In this document: positions 34,001-42,471 of the stretch, one piece after another
Position numbering within the stretch: the first letter of the stretch is position 1
Layout of the letters: each line of letters starts with the position of its first letter
Assembly: GCA_030447525.1 (NCBI GenBank)
Contig: JAUJOR010000002.1
Span: 95,931-159,930 of the forward strand
DNA from: Chloroflexota bacterium
GTDB lineage: Bacteria; Chloroflexota; UBA11872; UBA12225
Direction: 5' to 3'
Length of the DNA: 64,000 nt
Notes under the pieces: generated by a model
Told to the model about the DNA's origin: nothing
What the model saw: only the letters and a program-made list of their open reading frames with translations
The model's database searches: none
Made by a program: the position numbers and the translations under genes

Positions 34001-35946
34001 TGGGCATGGGACGGGGCGGGTTCGGCCCCGGGAGCATGGTGCGCGGGGGCATGAGCGGCGGGAGCGGCTGGTCCTCCGCGGCGAGCGAGAAACCGGAGTT
34101 CAAGACCAGTCCCTGGCAGATTGCCCGGCGCCTGGGTGGCCTGATGGGAGAGTACCGCCGCCACCTGGTCCTGGCCCTGCTCTCCGTGCTGGCCAGCTCC
34201 GGGCTGCAGATGTTCATGCCCCTGGCCTTCAAGCACGTCATCGACTCCACCATCCCCAGCGGGAACACCAACGAGCTGCTCTGGATCGGCGTTGGCCTGA
34301 CGGTAGCCCAGGTCGTCCGCTACGCCCTGACCTACGGCGAGCGGTACTTGATCATGTTGGTGGCCCAGCAGCTGGTCTACCGCGTGGCCAAGGACCTCTT
34401 CGAGCACATCCAGCGCCTCTCGCTGCGCTTCTTCGAGCGCTGGGGTACCGGCGAGATCATCTCCCGCACCACCAACGAGATCCAGGTGCTGCAGCAGGCC
34501 ATCAACGGTGGCACCGTCCGAGCGATGGTCAGCGTCTTCAACATGATCGCCTTTGCCGTGATCATGTTCGCCCTCAGCTGGCAGCTGGCCCTGCTCGTCT
34601 ACCTCACCGTCCCCCTCCTGGCTATCGCCAGCACGGTTACGGCGGAGAAGCTGCGGGTGCGCTACATCCGCGTCCAGGAAAAGATCGCCGACGTCAACAA
34701 CGTCTTACAAGAAAACATCTCCGGCGTGCGGGTCTCCAAGGCCTTTGCCCGCGAGGGGGAGCAGCGTCGGCGCTTCTACGAAGAGAATCGGGGCAACCTC
34801 TCGGCCAACATGTCTACCGCCTCGGTGCAGGCCGTGGCCACCCCGGCCATCCAGATGATCTCTGCCCTGGGCATGGCCCTGGTGCTGGGCGTGGGCAGTT
34901 GGCAGATCCTGGCCGGCACGCTCACCGTGGGGACGATGGTGGCTTTCGTCTCCTACTTGATCCAGTTCTATCAGCCGGTTGAGGACCTCATTCGGGTCAA
35001 CAACACCCTGCAGCAGACCCTGGCGGCGGCCGAGCGCATCTTCGAGTTCATCGACGAGCAGCCAGACGTCGTCGAGCGTCCAGACGCCATTACTCTCACC
35101 GGCGTGCGAGGGGCCATAACCTTCGAGCACGTCACCTTCGCCTACGAGCCGGGCCGGCCGGTGCTCCATGACGTGTCCCTCGAGGCACAGCCGGGGCAGA
35201 TCGTCGCCCTGGTCGGGCATACCGGTTCTGGCAAGACGACTATGGTCAACCTCATCCCGCGCTTCTACGATCCCGACGGCGGGCGCCTGACGGTGGACGG
35301 TCACGACCTGCGTGACGTGACGCTGAAGAGCCTGCGCGATCACATCGCCGTGGTCATCCAGGAGACCTTCCTCTTCGGGGCCACCATCCGTGACAACATC
35401 CGCTACGGCCGGCTGGACGCGACGGACGAGGAGGTGGTGGCCGCCGCCAAGGAGGCCCATGCGGATGAATTCATCAGCCAGCTGGCAGACGGCTATGACT
35501 CCTGGGCCGGCGAAGGGGGCGTGCTCCTTTCCCGCGGCCAGCGCCAGCGGATTTCCCTCGCCCGGGCCATCCTCAAGGACCCCCGCATCCTGATCCTGGA
35601 CGAGGCCACCTCGGACGTAGACACCGAGACCGAGGTGCTGATCCAGCGCGCCCTGGAGACGGTCATGAAGGGGCGCACCACCTTCGTTATCGCCCACCGC
35701 TTGTCCACCATCCGCAACGCCCACCAGATCGTCGTCCTCGACCACGGGCGGGTGATGGAGCGCGGGACGCATGCCGAGCTGCTCGCTACCCAGGGACACT
35801 ACCGGCAGCTGTACGACGCCCAGTTCGCCGGCCAGGAGAGCCTCCAGGAGCGCATCGACCGCGTCAACCGGGTGATCCAGCCGGTCAAAGGCGAGGCCCG
35901 GGCCAGGAGCGCGATCGGCGAGCCCGCCGGACTCTCCCGCGCCTGA
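33997..35946 (+). CDS. ABC exporter half-transporter, subunit 2
   Basis: A 649-residue partner of the preceding exporter subunit, translated from an ATGA overlap. It has a longer Gly-rich N-terminus, six membrane helices and an ATPase domain: Walker A GHTGSGKTT, Q-loop IQETFLFG, signature LSRGQRQRI (Arg in place of the second Gly of LSGGQ), Walker B ILILDEATSDVD and H-loop IAHRLS. Both catalytic Glu residues are present, so neither site is the fully degenerate type seen in some heterodimers, but the altered signature suggests asymmetry. It probably exports drugs or lipids under control of the upstream MarR protein. Confidence 0.92.
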   Translation: MMGMGRGGFGPGSMVRGGMSGGSGWSSAASEKPEFKTSPWQIARRLGGLMGEYRRHLVLALLSVLASSGLQMFMPLAFKHVIDSTIPSGNTNELLWIGVGLTVAQVVRYALTYGERYLIMLVAQQLVYRVAKDLFEHIQRLSLRFFERWGTGEIISRTTNEIQVLQQAINGGTVRAMVSVFNMIAFAVIMFALSWQLALLVYLTVPLLAIASTVTAEKLRVRYIRVQEKIADVNNVLQENISGVRVSKAFAREGEQRRRFYEENRGNLSANMSTASVQAVATPAIQMISALGMALVLGVGSWQILAGTLTVGTMVAFVSYLIQFYQPVEDLIRVNNTLQQTLAAAERIFEFIDEQPDVVERPDAITLTGVRGAITFEHVTFAYEPGRPVLHDVSLEAQPGQIVALVGHTGSGKTTMVNLIPRFYDPDGGRLTVDGHDLRDVTLKSLRDHIAVVIQETFLFGATIRDNIRYGRLDATDEEVVAAAKEAHADEFISQLADGYDSWAGEGGVLLSRGQRQRISLARAILKDPRILILDEATSDVDTETEVLIQRALETVMKGRTTFVIAHRLSTIRNAHQIVVLDHGRVMERGTHAELLATQGHYRQLYDAQFAGQESLQERIDRVNRVIQPVKGEARARSAIGEPAGLSRA

Positions 35947-35966
35947 GGGGGCGTTACACTCTGGGC

Positions 35967-37058
35967 ATGCTGCCCAGACGCCTCAAGTACACCCTCCCCC
36001 TGGTGGCCGGGCTGGCAGCGGGCGGCGCGGCCGCCGGGGCCGCCCTGGCCACGGCGGACTACGCCGTGCGGCAAATGACCGCCCCGGCCCGCCCCCGGCG
36101 CCCGCTGCAGATGGGCTTCACGCCCTTCGAGGCGGGGGTCGATTTCAGCGATGTGACCTTCCCCGGGGGCCATGACGCCCCGCTGCGGGGCTGGCTCCTG
36201 CGGCGTGACCCCCATGCCCCGGCTATCCTGGCCTGTGGGGGCTACCGGGCGCAGCGCTCTGACCTGCTAGGGATCTCCTCCAGCCTCTGGCGGGCCGGCT
36301 TCAACGTTCTGCTCTTTGACTACAAGGGCTACGGCGACGAGCCGGGGCCGGTCACCCTGGGCTACTGGGAGCTGGCCGACGCCCGGGCGGCCCTTGGCTT
36401 CCTCATGGAGCAGTGTCCCGGGGCGCCGCTGGGGACGATCGGGTTCTCCATGGGAGCGGCCATCGCCATCATGGTGGGGGCGCGGGAGCCGCAGGTGCGG
36501 GCGGTCTTTGCCGACAGTCCCTTTACCGACCAGCGCGAGATCGTGCGCTACCACGTCGCCCGCGACCTACGTCTCAGCCCGTCGCAACGTACGGAGGTGC
36601 TGGCCGGCGTGCTCCTGGCCCTGATCGACCGCCGACTTTCCCGGCTGTTTGGCTTCCGCCTCGCAGACGTGGATCCCCTGCGCGACGTCGCCCGGCTGGC
36701 CCCCCGACCGCTGTTCCTGATCCACGGCGAGGCTGACCGAATCATCCCCGTGGAGCACACCCGGCGCATGGAACGGGCTGCCCGCGACGCCGGTGTCCCG
36801 GTAGAGGCCAACTACGTCCCCGACGCCGGACACTGTGACGCCTACTTCCTCGACCGCAATCACTATTGCGCCCGCGCCGCGCGCTTCTTCGGCGCCCATC
36901 TGGGGGTGCCGCCATCCTCACTTGCGGGCGCTTCCCTGAACGGTCATGTCGCCGCCGTCGGGCCGGCAGTCTCTGGCCCCGGGCTTCAACGCCAGGCGGC
37001 GCATCCGGCACGTCCTTGTATCGACCCACCGGGGGAGGTCGAAGGTGAGCGCCCGTGA
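35967..37058 (+). CDS. Alpha/beta hydrolase with N-terminal membrane anchor
   Basis: A 363-residue serine hydrolase of the alpha/beta fold. A hydrophobic N-terminal stretch (LPLVAGLAAGGAAAGAALATA) can anchor it or act as an uncleaved signal. The nucleophile elbow is GFSMGAAIA, the acid is in HGEADRIIP and the His in DAGHCDAY; LLFDYKGYGDEPG is the typical strand after the oxyanion region. The tail is Pro/Gly-rich. It begins 20 bp after the ABC exporter and may belong to that operon. Substrate unknown. Confidence 0.85.
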   Translation: MLPRRLKYTLPLVAGLAAGGAAAGAALATADYAVRQMTAPARPRRPLQMGFTPFEAGVDFSDVTFPGGHDAPLRGWLLRRDPHAPAILACGGYRAQRSDLLGISSSLWRAGFNVLLFDYKGYGDEPGPVTLGYWELADARAALGFLMEQCPGAPLGTIGFSMGAAIAIMVGAREPQVRAVFADSPFTDQREIVRYHVARDLRLSPSQRTEVLAGVLLALIDRRLSRLFGFRLADVDPLRDVARLAPRPLFLIHGEADRIIPVEHTRRMERAARDAGVPVEANYVPDAGHCDAYFLDRNHYCARAARFFGAHLGVPPSSLAGASLNGHVAAVGPAVSGPGLQRQAAHPARPCIDPPGEVEGERP

Positions 37059-37326
37059 ACGTCCCCGCGCATACCTACAGATCGCTCACATCGCTGCATC
37101 GGTTCCCAGTACGGTTTCGCGGAAGTCCTCCGGCAGGTCCCACGCTGGAAAACCTACCGAGCGACTTCAGCCCAGGTGGACTAGCACGGCCACGAGCCTT
37201 CAACCTGGTACGGGCTGAAAGCCGGTGATCTGGCACTCATCATTGCAGCGCTAGCCGTTTTCCAGCCCCCTCCCGCGCGCGGGGGGCACCCTGGAACTTC
37301 TGTTCGCCGGGGCCGTTCTGCAGGGT

Positions 37327-38352
37327 GTGATCGATGCCACCGTGGTTGCACTCGGGGCCCTGTCCCTCCTCTGCCTGGCCCTCTCCCTGTACCTGGTGCA
37401 GGGGGTGGCGGGGCGTGTCTGCGGGGTGGAGCAGCAACAGCGAGAAGTCTCTCATGGGATCGCCGCCATTGGCGCCGGGATGGCCCGCACGGGTGCCGTG
37501 GCCGAGGGGTTGGCCGAAGCCACGGCGGCCATCCGGCGTGATCTGTCCCAGGCCAACACCGACCTGGCGACCCTGCAGACCTACGCCCACGCTCGGCTCG
37601 ACCTGGAGCGCCGTACCATGGAATCGATTCGGCGCCTGGAAGCGATCATCGCCGGGACGCACAGCAAGGGCGTAGCCGGCGAGAATATCCTCGAGTTGGC
37701 CCTGTCCAAGCTCCCCGCGGAGTGGCAGGTGCGCGACTTCCGCGTCGGCAACAAGGCGGTGGAGTTTGGCTTGCGCCTCCCCAACAACCTCATCCTGCCA
37801 ATCGACAGCAAGTGGCCGGCAACCGCCCTGCTGGATCGTTTCGCCGCCAGCGAGGACGACGATGAGCGCCTGCGCCTCAAGGGACAGATTGAGGCGGTGG
37901 TGCTCCAGAAGGCGCGCGAGGTGCGCAAGTACGTCGACCCCAGCCTCACCGTAGGCTTCGGCGTCGCCGCCGTGCCGGATGCGGTGTACGACCTGTGCTG
38001 GGGCGTCCAGGCGGACGTGTTCCAGAGTAACGTCGTCTTGCTCAGCCATAGTATGTTCATCCCCTACCTGTTGCTCGTCTTCCAGACCGTGCTGAAAACC
38101 TCCCAGCAGATCGACGTGCAGCAACTGGACACCGCCGTCCGCGTGGCGCAGGATGGCCTGCGCCTGGCCCAGGAAGAGCTGGAGGGGCGCTTCGCCCGGG
38201 CCCTGATCATGCTGGCCAACTCTCGCGAGGACCTCAGCGCCCACCTCAGCCGCGCCCGCCGTAGCCTGCTGAACCTGGAAAGACAGGAGATGGCAGCCGG
38301 CCCAACGGAAACGGCCATTCCCGCCGAAACATACGCTACAGTCGGTGAATGA
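37327..38352 (+). CDS. RmuC-family protein
   Basis: A 341-residue protein of the RmuC family, linked to limiting DNA inversions and rearrangements. After one N-terminal membrane helix (VVALGALSLLCLALSLYLV) comes a coiled coil, then the nuclease-like core: GVAGENILELALSKLP, FGLRLPNNLILPIDSKWP (Asp and Lys of a restriction-enzyme-like fold) and VPDAVYDLCWG, ending in further coiled coil. GTG 37327 has no strong ribosome-binding site. A lipoprotein gene overlaps its stop (ATGA). In the 268 bp upstream I see only repeat-like sequence such as CGACTTCAGCCC. Confidence 0.85.
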   Translation: MIDATVVALGALSLLCLALSLYLVQGVAGRVCGVEQQQREVSHGIAAIGAGMARTGAVAEGLAEATAAIRRDLSQANTDLATLQTYAHARLDLERRTMESIRRLEAIIAGTHSKGVAGENILELALSKLPAEWQVRDFRVGNKAVEFGLRLPNNLILPIDSKWPATALLDRFAASEDDDERLRLKGQIEAVVLQKAREVRKYVDPSLTVGFGVAAVPDAVYDLCWGVQADVFQSNVVLLSHSMFIPYLLLVFQTVLKTSQQIDVQQLDTAVRVAQDGLRLAQEELEGRFARALIMLANSREDLSAHLSRARRSLLNLERQEMAAGPTETAIPAETYATVGE

Positions 38353-38783
38353 CACGCCAGGGGACGAGGGATGGGACGCCTGCCACCACCGTGCTATTGG
38401 CCCTCTTGCTGCCGGCTTGTGCCTCTGGGACGCCGGCCCAGGCGCCCGGGACGCCCGCGGCCGGCTTGACGGTGACTGCAGGGGGTACTCCGGTGGCCGG
38501 ACAGCCGGCGGGGCGTGACGCCGTCTTGCGCCGCGCCGTGGCCGACGCGGCGGCGCGCGCCGGCGTGCCCCCGGGGCAGGTGCATGTGCTGGGAGTGGCG
38601 TCACGCGAGTGGAGCGACGGGAGCCTCGGCTGTCCGGAGCCGGGCCGCATGTACACCCAGGCGATCGTCCCCGGCTACCTCGTGGAGTTGGAGGCGGCCG
38701 GACAGCGCCTGGACTACCACGCCGACGGCATCCCGCGGGTGATCGTCCTCTGCCAGGGGGGCCGCCCCCAAAGCGTGCCCTGA
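38349..38783 (+). CDS. Small lipoprotein
   Basis: A 144-residue exported lipoprotein. A short N-region and hydrophobic stretch end in the lipobox LLPAC (Cys24), followed by a Gly/Pro/Thr-rich linker. The folded part has SREWSDGSLGCPEPGRMYTQ, a motif shared by many small secreted proteins of unknown function, then VPGYLVELEAAGQRLDYHAD and a final Cys. The two cysteines could pair. It is translationally coupled to the RmuC gene by an ATGA overlap. Confidence 0.82.
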   Translation: MTRQGTRDGTPATTVLLALLLPACASGTPAQAPGTPAAGLTVTAGGTPVAGQPAGRDAVLRRAVADAAARAGVPPGQVHVLGVASREWSDGSLGCPEPGRMYTQAIVPGYLVELEAAGQRLDYHADGIPRVIVLCQGGRPQSVP

Positions 38784-38975
38784 ATGAGTCCAGGGACATC
38801 CTGGGGTAATGCGTCCCTCCGCCGTCCTCGATGGAGGTCGAGGCAACGCCATTGACGCGGCGGGGCGATCTCAGCGTGGTGCCCCACGCCCTGGGTCACG
38901 GTAGACAGAAGCGGTGCAGGGGACACACCCCTGCCTCCGTCGTTGGATGCGGGCAGCCGATTGGATACGTCCACA

Positions 38976-39005
38976 GACGCCTGTCAGGTGTGCCTGGCAG
39001 GCGTC
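38976..39005 (+). terminator. Hairpin downstream of rmuC-lipoprotein genes
   Basis: GACGCCTG and CAGGCGTC at the two ends pair perfectly, and CAGG/CCTG inside extend the stem to about 12 pairs around a 4-base loop. No T-tract. Likely terminator of the rightward pair. Confidence 0.5.
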
Positions 39006-39035
39006 CGTGAGCAGGCCGGCGAGATTAGCGATTAG

Positions 39036-39083
39036 CCGGGACAAGTCTACTCGGACGGGCCTGTCCGAGTAGACCTGTCCCGG
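39036..39083. terminator. Long hairpin with 21-bp stem between convergent genes
   Basis: CCGGGACA...CTCGGAC pairs with GTCCGAG...TGTCCCGG across a 6-base loop; one mismatch in 21. It begins 10 bp past the stop of the leftward stress-protein gene and probably terminates transcription from that side. The rest of 38784-39092 shows no gene. Confidence 0.65.
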
Positions 39084-39092
39084 GCGAGACGG

Positions 39093-40121
39093 TTAGAGAG
39101 TGGTGTTCGGCCGGCGACGGACACGATTGCCCTGCGCATCCGTCGTCCAGTCGTCGTCCGAATCGGGCTGGGCCGCCCCGGCGGTGGCCCCGCCGGCCGC
39201 CCCCACGGTGCCCCCAATAGCCGCCCCAGGGACGATCCCCACGGGACCGGCTACGGCTGCGCCGACAGCCGCCCCAGCCGCTCCACCGGCCAGGCCACCG
39301 CCGGCGGTGCCCTCCGTGGCCTGGTCGCGGTGCTCCGGGTCACGAGTTTCATGGACGGCCTTGCCCGCGGTTGCCCCGGTAGCAGCCCCGCCAACGCCGC
39401 CGACAACGGTGCCCACCGGGCCACCGATGGCCGTGCCGGCGGCTGCGCCGGCCAGACCGCCGGCCACGGCCCCACCACCGACCTCACCGGCGCCTGAGTG
39501 ATCGGGGCGCGATCCGCCCCCCAGGCGCGCTTGAGCCCCGATGCTCCCAGGGCCGGTGTCGCCACCGCTGCGCTCCAGGATCGCCAGGGCCTCCATGGCC
39601 CGCTGGCCGGCGTTCACTGTAATCAGGACGCCTCCCTCGCGGAAGCCGGCCTCGAAGTGCCTGGCCTCGTCCTCGGGGATGCCCATACCGGCGAGGGCGC
39701 CGAGGATACCCCCGGCGGCTGCACCGATGCCGGCCCCGGCCACGGCCGTCCCGCCGGCCAGTCCAAAGGCCGACGCCAGCATCCCACCGGCCACCACCGG
39801 GCCGATGCCTGGAATAGCCAGCGCCCCGGCGCCGACCAGGAATCCCAGGACGCCACCCAAGAGACCACCCCCCAGCGCGCCCGTCCCGGCCCCGGCGGCG
39901 GCCTTGGTGCCGGTGTCCTCGATGAGCTCACCCTGCTCGGTGCGGTCACGCATGGCCACGCCCACGTCCTCGGGGCGGAACCCACCGTCGCGCAAGCTGC
40001 TAATTGCACGCTCGGCGTCGGCGCGATCGGTGAACAGGGCGGCGACGACCTTCCGGCCAGTCATGTCGCGGGTCATTCCCGAGCCTCCCCCGGGGGTGTT
40101 GATGTTCACGTTGGTGGTCAT
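39093..40121 (-). CDS. Stress-type protein with GsiB/YflT-like domain and glycine zippers
   Basis: A 342-residue protein. An N-terminal alpha/beta domain (VVAALFTDRADAERAISSLRDGGFRPEDVGVAMRD) matches the general-stress 17M/YflT type. It is followed by a Gly/Ala membrane-like zipper (GALGGGLLGGVLGFLVGAGALAIPG), a second small domain (EARHFEAGFREGGVLITV), a further long Gly/Ala-rich repeat region and a charged tail. ATG 40121 has AAAGGAG 8 bp upstream. Such proteins often accumulate under stress in desiccation-tolerant bacteria; the molecular role is unknown. Confidence 0.8.
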   Translation of the reverse strand: MTTNVNINTPGGGSGMTRDMTGRKVVAALFTDRADAERAISSLRDGGFRPEDVGVAMRDRTEQGELIEDTGTKAAAGAGTGALGGGLLGGVLGFLVGAGALAIPGIGPVVAGGMLASAFGLAGGTAVAGAGIGAAAGGILGALAGMGIPEDEARHFEAGFREGGVLITVNAGQRAMEALAILERSGGDTGPGSIGAQARLGGGSRPDHSGAGEVGGGAVAGGLAGAAAGTAIGGPVGTVVGGVGGAATGATAGKAVHETRDPEHRDQATEGTAGGGLAGGAAGAAVGAAVAGPVGIVPGAAIGGTVGAAGGATAGAAQPDSDDDWTTDAQGNRVRRRPNTTL

Positions 40122-40266
40122 GTATGTACTCCTTTGGCTGTGTACCGCTAAGCTCAGTGCCCCCCGCTCTTCCCCGCACGCTGAGCGGACACCCATTACT
40201 TCAAGCAACTTGCGTGCCAGCCGCCCATTCGCCGGTGCCTGGATCGCTGCTCGTCACATCCCTGGA

Positions 40267-40304
40267 CTGAAGACGTGGTCACCAGGCGGAATCCATAGAG
40301 CGAT
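40267..40304 (+). repeat. Dispersed 38-bp repeat, copy 2
   Basis: CTGAAGACGTGG, 20 bp, AGCGAT, with the same spacing as copies at 21880 and 50848. It lies in the 299-bp region between the divergent stress-protein and MarR genes. Confidence 0.6.
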
Positions 40305-40399
40305 CGCTAACCGGGCCTGGCCGGCCAGTCGCTCCAAGGGCCAGGATGGGACTGCCTCCGTCCGGCGCCACGGGGCAACAGACGGCGGGCGCATTGCCT

Positions 40400-40413
40400 G
40401 TTTAGTGCTAAAC
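40400..40413. promoter_or_regulatory. Palindromic MarR-type operator (GTTTAG-TG-CTAAAC)
   Basis: A perfect 6+2+6 inverted repeat ends 7 bp before the GTG of the downstream MarR gene. The right half (TAAACT) is a plausible -10 box at a distance implying a leaderless or near-leaderless mRNA, so binding would shut off the gene itself. Confidence 0.6.
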
Positions 40414-40420
40414 TTTTAGG

Positions 40421-40885
40421 GTGAGCGAGACGACCCCTACTCGCGCCGGGCTGCGCCATCCGGGCGTGCTGGCGTGGCTGCGCCTGGTGCGGGTGTATCA
40501 GCAGATCAGCCGGGCGGCCGCCGAGCACTCCGGTGCCGCCGGGATCACCCTGGCCCAGTTCGACGTGCTGGCCCAGGTGGGCGCCGCCGAGGGGTGTAAC
40601 CAACAGCAGCTTGCTGACGCCCTCCTCGTCTCCAAGGGCAACGTTACTCAGCTGCTCGACCGTATGGAGGAGTGTGACCTTCTGAAGCGCCGCCCGGTGG
40701 GACGGACGAAGTGCGTCTTCCTGACCCAGAGAGGGCGCTCCCTGCGCGACCGTATCGTCCCAGGGCACGAGGCGGTGATCGCCTCCCAGTTCGCCCCGCT
40801 CGCCCCAACAGAGCAGCGAGAGCTCCTGCGCCTGCTCCGCAGGCTCGACCGCGCCCTGCGCCAGGGCGATCCGTTGAGGACTTAG
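40421..40885 (+). CDS. MarR-family transcriptional regulator
   Basis: A 154-residue winged-helix regulator: ITLAQFDVLAQVGAAEGCNQQQLADALLVSKGNVTQLLDRMEE is the DNA-binding helix-turn-helix, RRPVGRTKCVFLTQRGRSL the wing, and LLRLLRRLDRALRQ the C-terminal dimer helix. It is not next to an obvious target gene. It diverges from the stress-protein gene and converges with the Nudix gene (stop codons overlap by 4 bp). The GTG start has no Shine-Dalgarno site, fitting leaderless translation. Confidence 0.88.
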   Translation: MSETTPTRAGLRHPGVLAWLRLVRVYQQISRAAAEHSGAAGITLAQFDVLAQVGAAEGCNQQQLADALLVSKGNVTQLLDRMEECDLLKRRPVGRTKCVFLTQRGRSLRDRIVPGHEAVIASQFAPLAPTEQRELLRLLRRLDRALRQGDPLRT

Positions 40886-41583
40886 GACCTGTCACTCAGG
40901 CCCCCGCCAGCGGGCGGGGTGGCGCGCTGGCCGGGACGGGCTGCACGCCTGGGGGCAACGCTACGCCAAAGAGTGACCAGCCCGGACGGAGCGGGCCGGC
41001 GAATTCCCCACCGGCAATGCCACCGGACAACCCCAGCTGCCGGTGAGCGATGGGCCGGATGCAGGCCCGGACCGCCCTCCAATGCCCGTTGGATGGCCCA
41101 GCTGGACAGGCCCTGCACCCGATCCATCCTCTCGATCTCGTCCAGGCTGTAGAACCCGGCGGCGGAAGCCTCTATACCGTCGGCGCAGGGCTCGCCGCTG
41201 ATGGGGCGCAGGCGAAATACGATGTAGACGTTGGTGCTCGGCCCGCCGATGGAGCCTTGCCCGCCGATGGAGTGGCGGAAGCCCAAGACGTCTACCACCT
41301 CGGTTACAACGCCGGCCTCCTCCAGGCACTCGCGGACGACGGCCTCCGCCACCGCTTCGTCTGCCTCAACGTAGCCCCCGGGGATCTGCCACGAGCCCTT
41401 GCCCGGGTTGTGGGCGCGCTGGACGAGAAGGGCCTTGCCGTCACGGATGACGACGCCGCCGCAGCCGATAGAGAAATCGCCGAAGAAGATGAAGCCGCAG
41501 CCAGCGTTGGTGCAGTGGGGGCGGTTTCGCCCGCCGTTGAGGCGCTGCTCTAGAGGGCTGGCGCAGCGGGGACAGAAGTTCAT
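40882..41583 (-). CDS. Nudix hydrolase with zinc ribbon
   Basis: A protein of about 233 residues. An N-terminal zinc ribbon (NFCPRCASPLEQ...PHCTNAGCG, four Cys) precedes a Nudix domain with the box GGYVEADEAVAEAVVRECLE (G-x5-E-x7-RE-x2-E core), which hydrolyses nucleoside-diphosphate-linked compounds. SIGGQGSIGGPS just after it comes from an in-frame 18-bp duplication. The last 50 residues look like read-through low-complexity tail. ATG 41583 lies at the start of the zinc ribbon; an ATG at 41619 would overlap the upstream gene. Substrate unknown. Confidence 0.82.
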   Translation of the reverse strand: MNFCPRCASPLEQRLNGGRNRPHCTNAGCGFIFFGDFSIGCGGVVIRDGKALLVQRAHNPGKGSWQIPGGYVEADEAVAEAVVRECLEEAGVVTEVVDVLGFRHSIGGQGSIGGPSTNVYIVFRLRPISGEPCADGIEASAAGFYSLDEIERMDRVQGLSSWAIQRALEGGPGLHPAHRSPAAGVVRWHCRWGIRRPAPSGLVTLWRSVAPRRAARPGQRATPPAGGGLSDRS

Positions 41584-41596
41584 CAGGGGCAGGGGC

Positions 41597-42262
41597 TCAG
41601 CGGTCGCTGGCTGGGGCATCGATCCCCGTGCCGGAAGCGGGCTCGAACCGGAGCGTGCCCAAGATGTCCTGGTAGGCCCGGCAGACGGCGTCTTCGAGAT
41701 CGGCCCGGAAGTCGGTGCCGACGGTGAAGTCCACCAGGCGGGGATTGCGGGGCGTAGAAACGCGGCACTCCAGGGCCGGCTGTCCCCGATCCAGCGCGTC
41801 CACGCCCCGCATCGTCAGCTGCACTGAGATCACCGGCTCGCGTTGCTCGGCCCGGCCGGGCGAGCGGTAGCCCAGGACCTGCCAGCTGCGACTCCGCCCG
41901 TCACGCGGGTGGGGCAGGCGGCGTACCTCGCCCCCGCCATTAAAGGCATCCAGCAGGGCGCCGACGAAGTCCCCCAGGGCCTCATCGACGACTGAGCCGG
42001 CGGCCTCGAACTGGCGCTGCAAGCGCTCGATCCCTTCCCGGCGCAAGCGCTCGCTGCGCACCTTTTCTCGGAGCTGCTCGGCGACGCGGTCGCGCAGTCC
42101 ACCGTAGGTCAGCTTGCCGCGACCCGGCTCGCCGGCAGTGGGAACGGAGAGCTCCTCCAGGCTAACGCCCTCCAGCAGTCGGCTGAAGGCGGCGTCCCAG
42201 TCGTCCCCGGCCCCCCCTCGGTTCTCCCCGCCGGCCCCATCGGCCACGTCACGCTCGGCCAT
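41597..42262 (-). CDS. Hypothetical protein
   Basis: A 221-residue protein I do not recognise. It begins with an acidic Gly-rich stretch, then a helical segment (GGLRDRVAEQLREKVRSERLRREGIERLQRQ), and ends with an alternating beta-like region (REPVISVQLTMRGVDALD, then RLVDFTVGTDFRADLEDAV). No signal peptide or membrane helix. It is immediately upstream of the Nudix gene on the same strand and probably co-transcribed. A TATACT hexamer (complement at 42313-42318) about 50 bp before the ATG is a possible -10 box. Confidence 0.68.
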   Translation of the reverse strand: MAERDVADGAGGENRGGAGDDWDAAFSRLLEGVSLEELSVPTAGEPGRGKLTYGGLRDRVAEQLREKVRSERLRREGIERLQRQFEAAGSVVDEALGDFVGALLDAFNGGGEVRRLPHPRDGRSRSWQVLGYRSPGRAEQREPVISVQLTMRGVDALDRGQPALECRVSTPRNPRLVDFTVGTDFRADLEDAVCRAYQDILGTLRFEPASGTGIDAPASDR

Positions 42263-42471
42263 ACAACCCTTTGCTCGCCTGCGCCCGCTCGGGCTGACGA
42301 TCCTCGTCTCACAGTATAACCCTCTCTGAAGGAGCAGCCGGATGGTCCTGGGCGGGGCCCCACGACGCGCATCCCGAGCGGGCGGCCCGAATCACCGGGG
42401 CGCCACCGCATGACCTCGCCGCTCGACCGGCCGGGACACGCGGCTGAAACCGCCGTAGGGGAAGCTGCGCG

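Noticed and set aside
34705..35799. 364-codon minus-strand frame
   Set aside because: Antisense to ABC exporter subunit 2, whose ATPase motifs are unmistakable.
37240..38799. 519-codon frame on the minus strand
   Set aside because: Antisense to the RmuC gene, whose motifs are clear; composition is that of a shadow frame.
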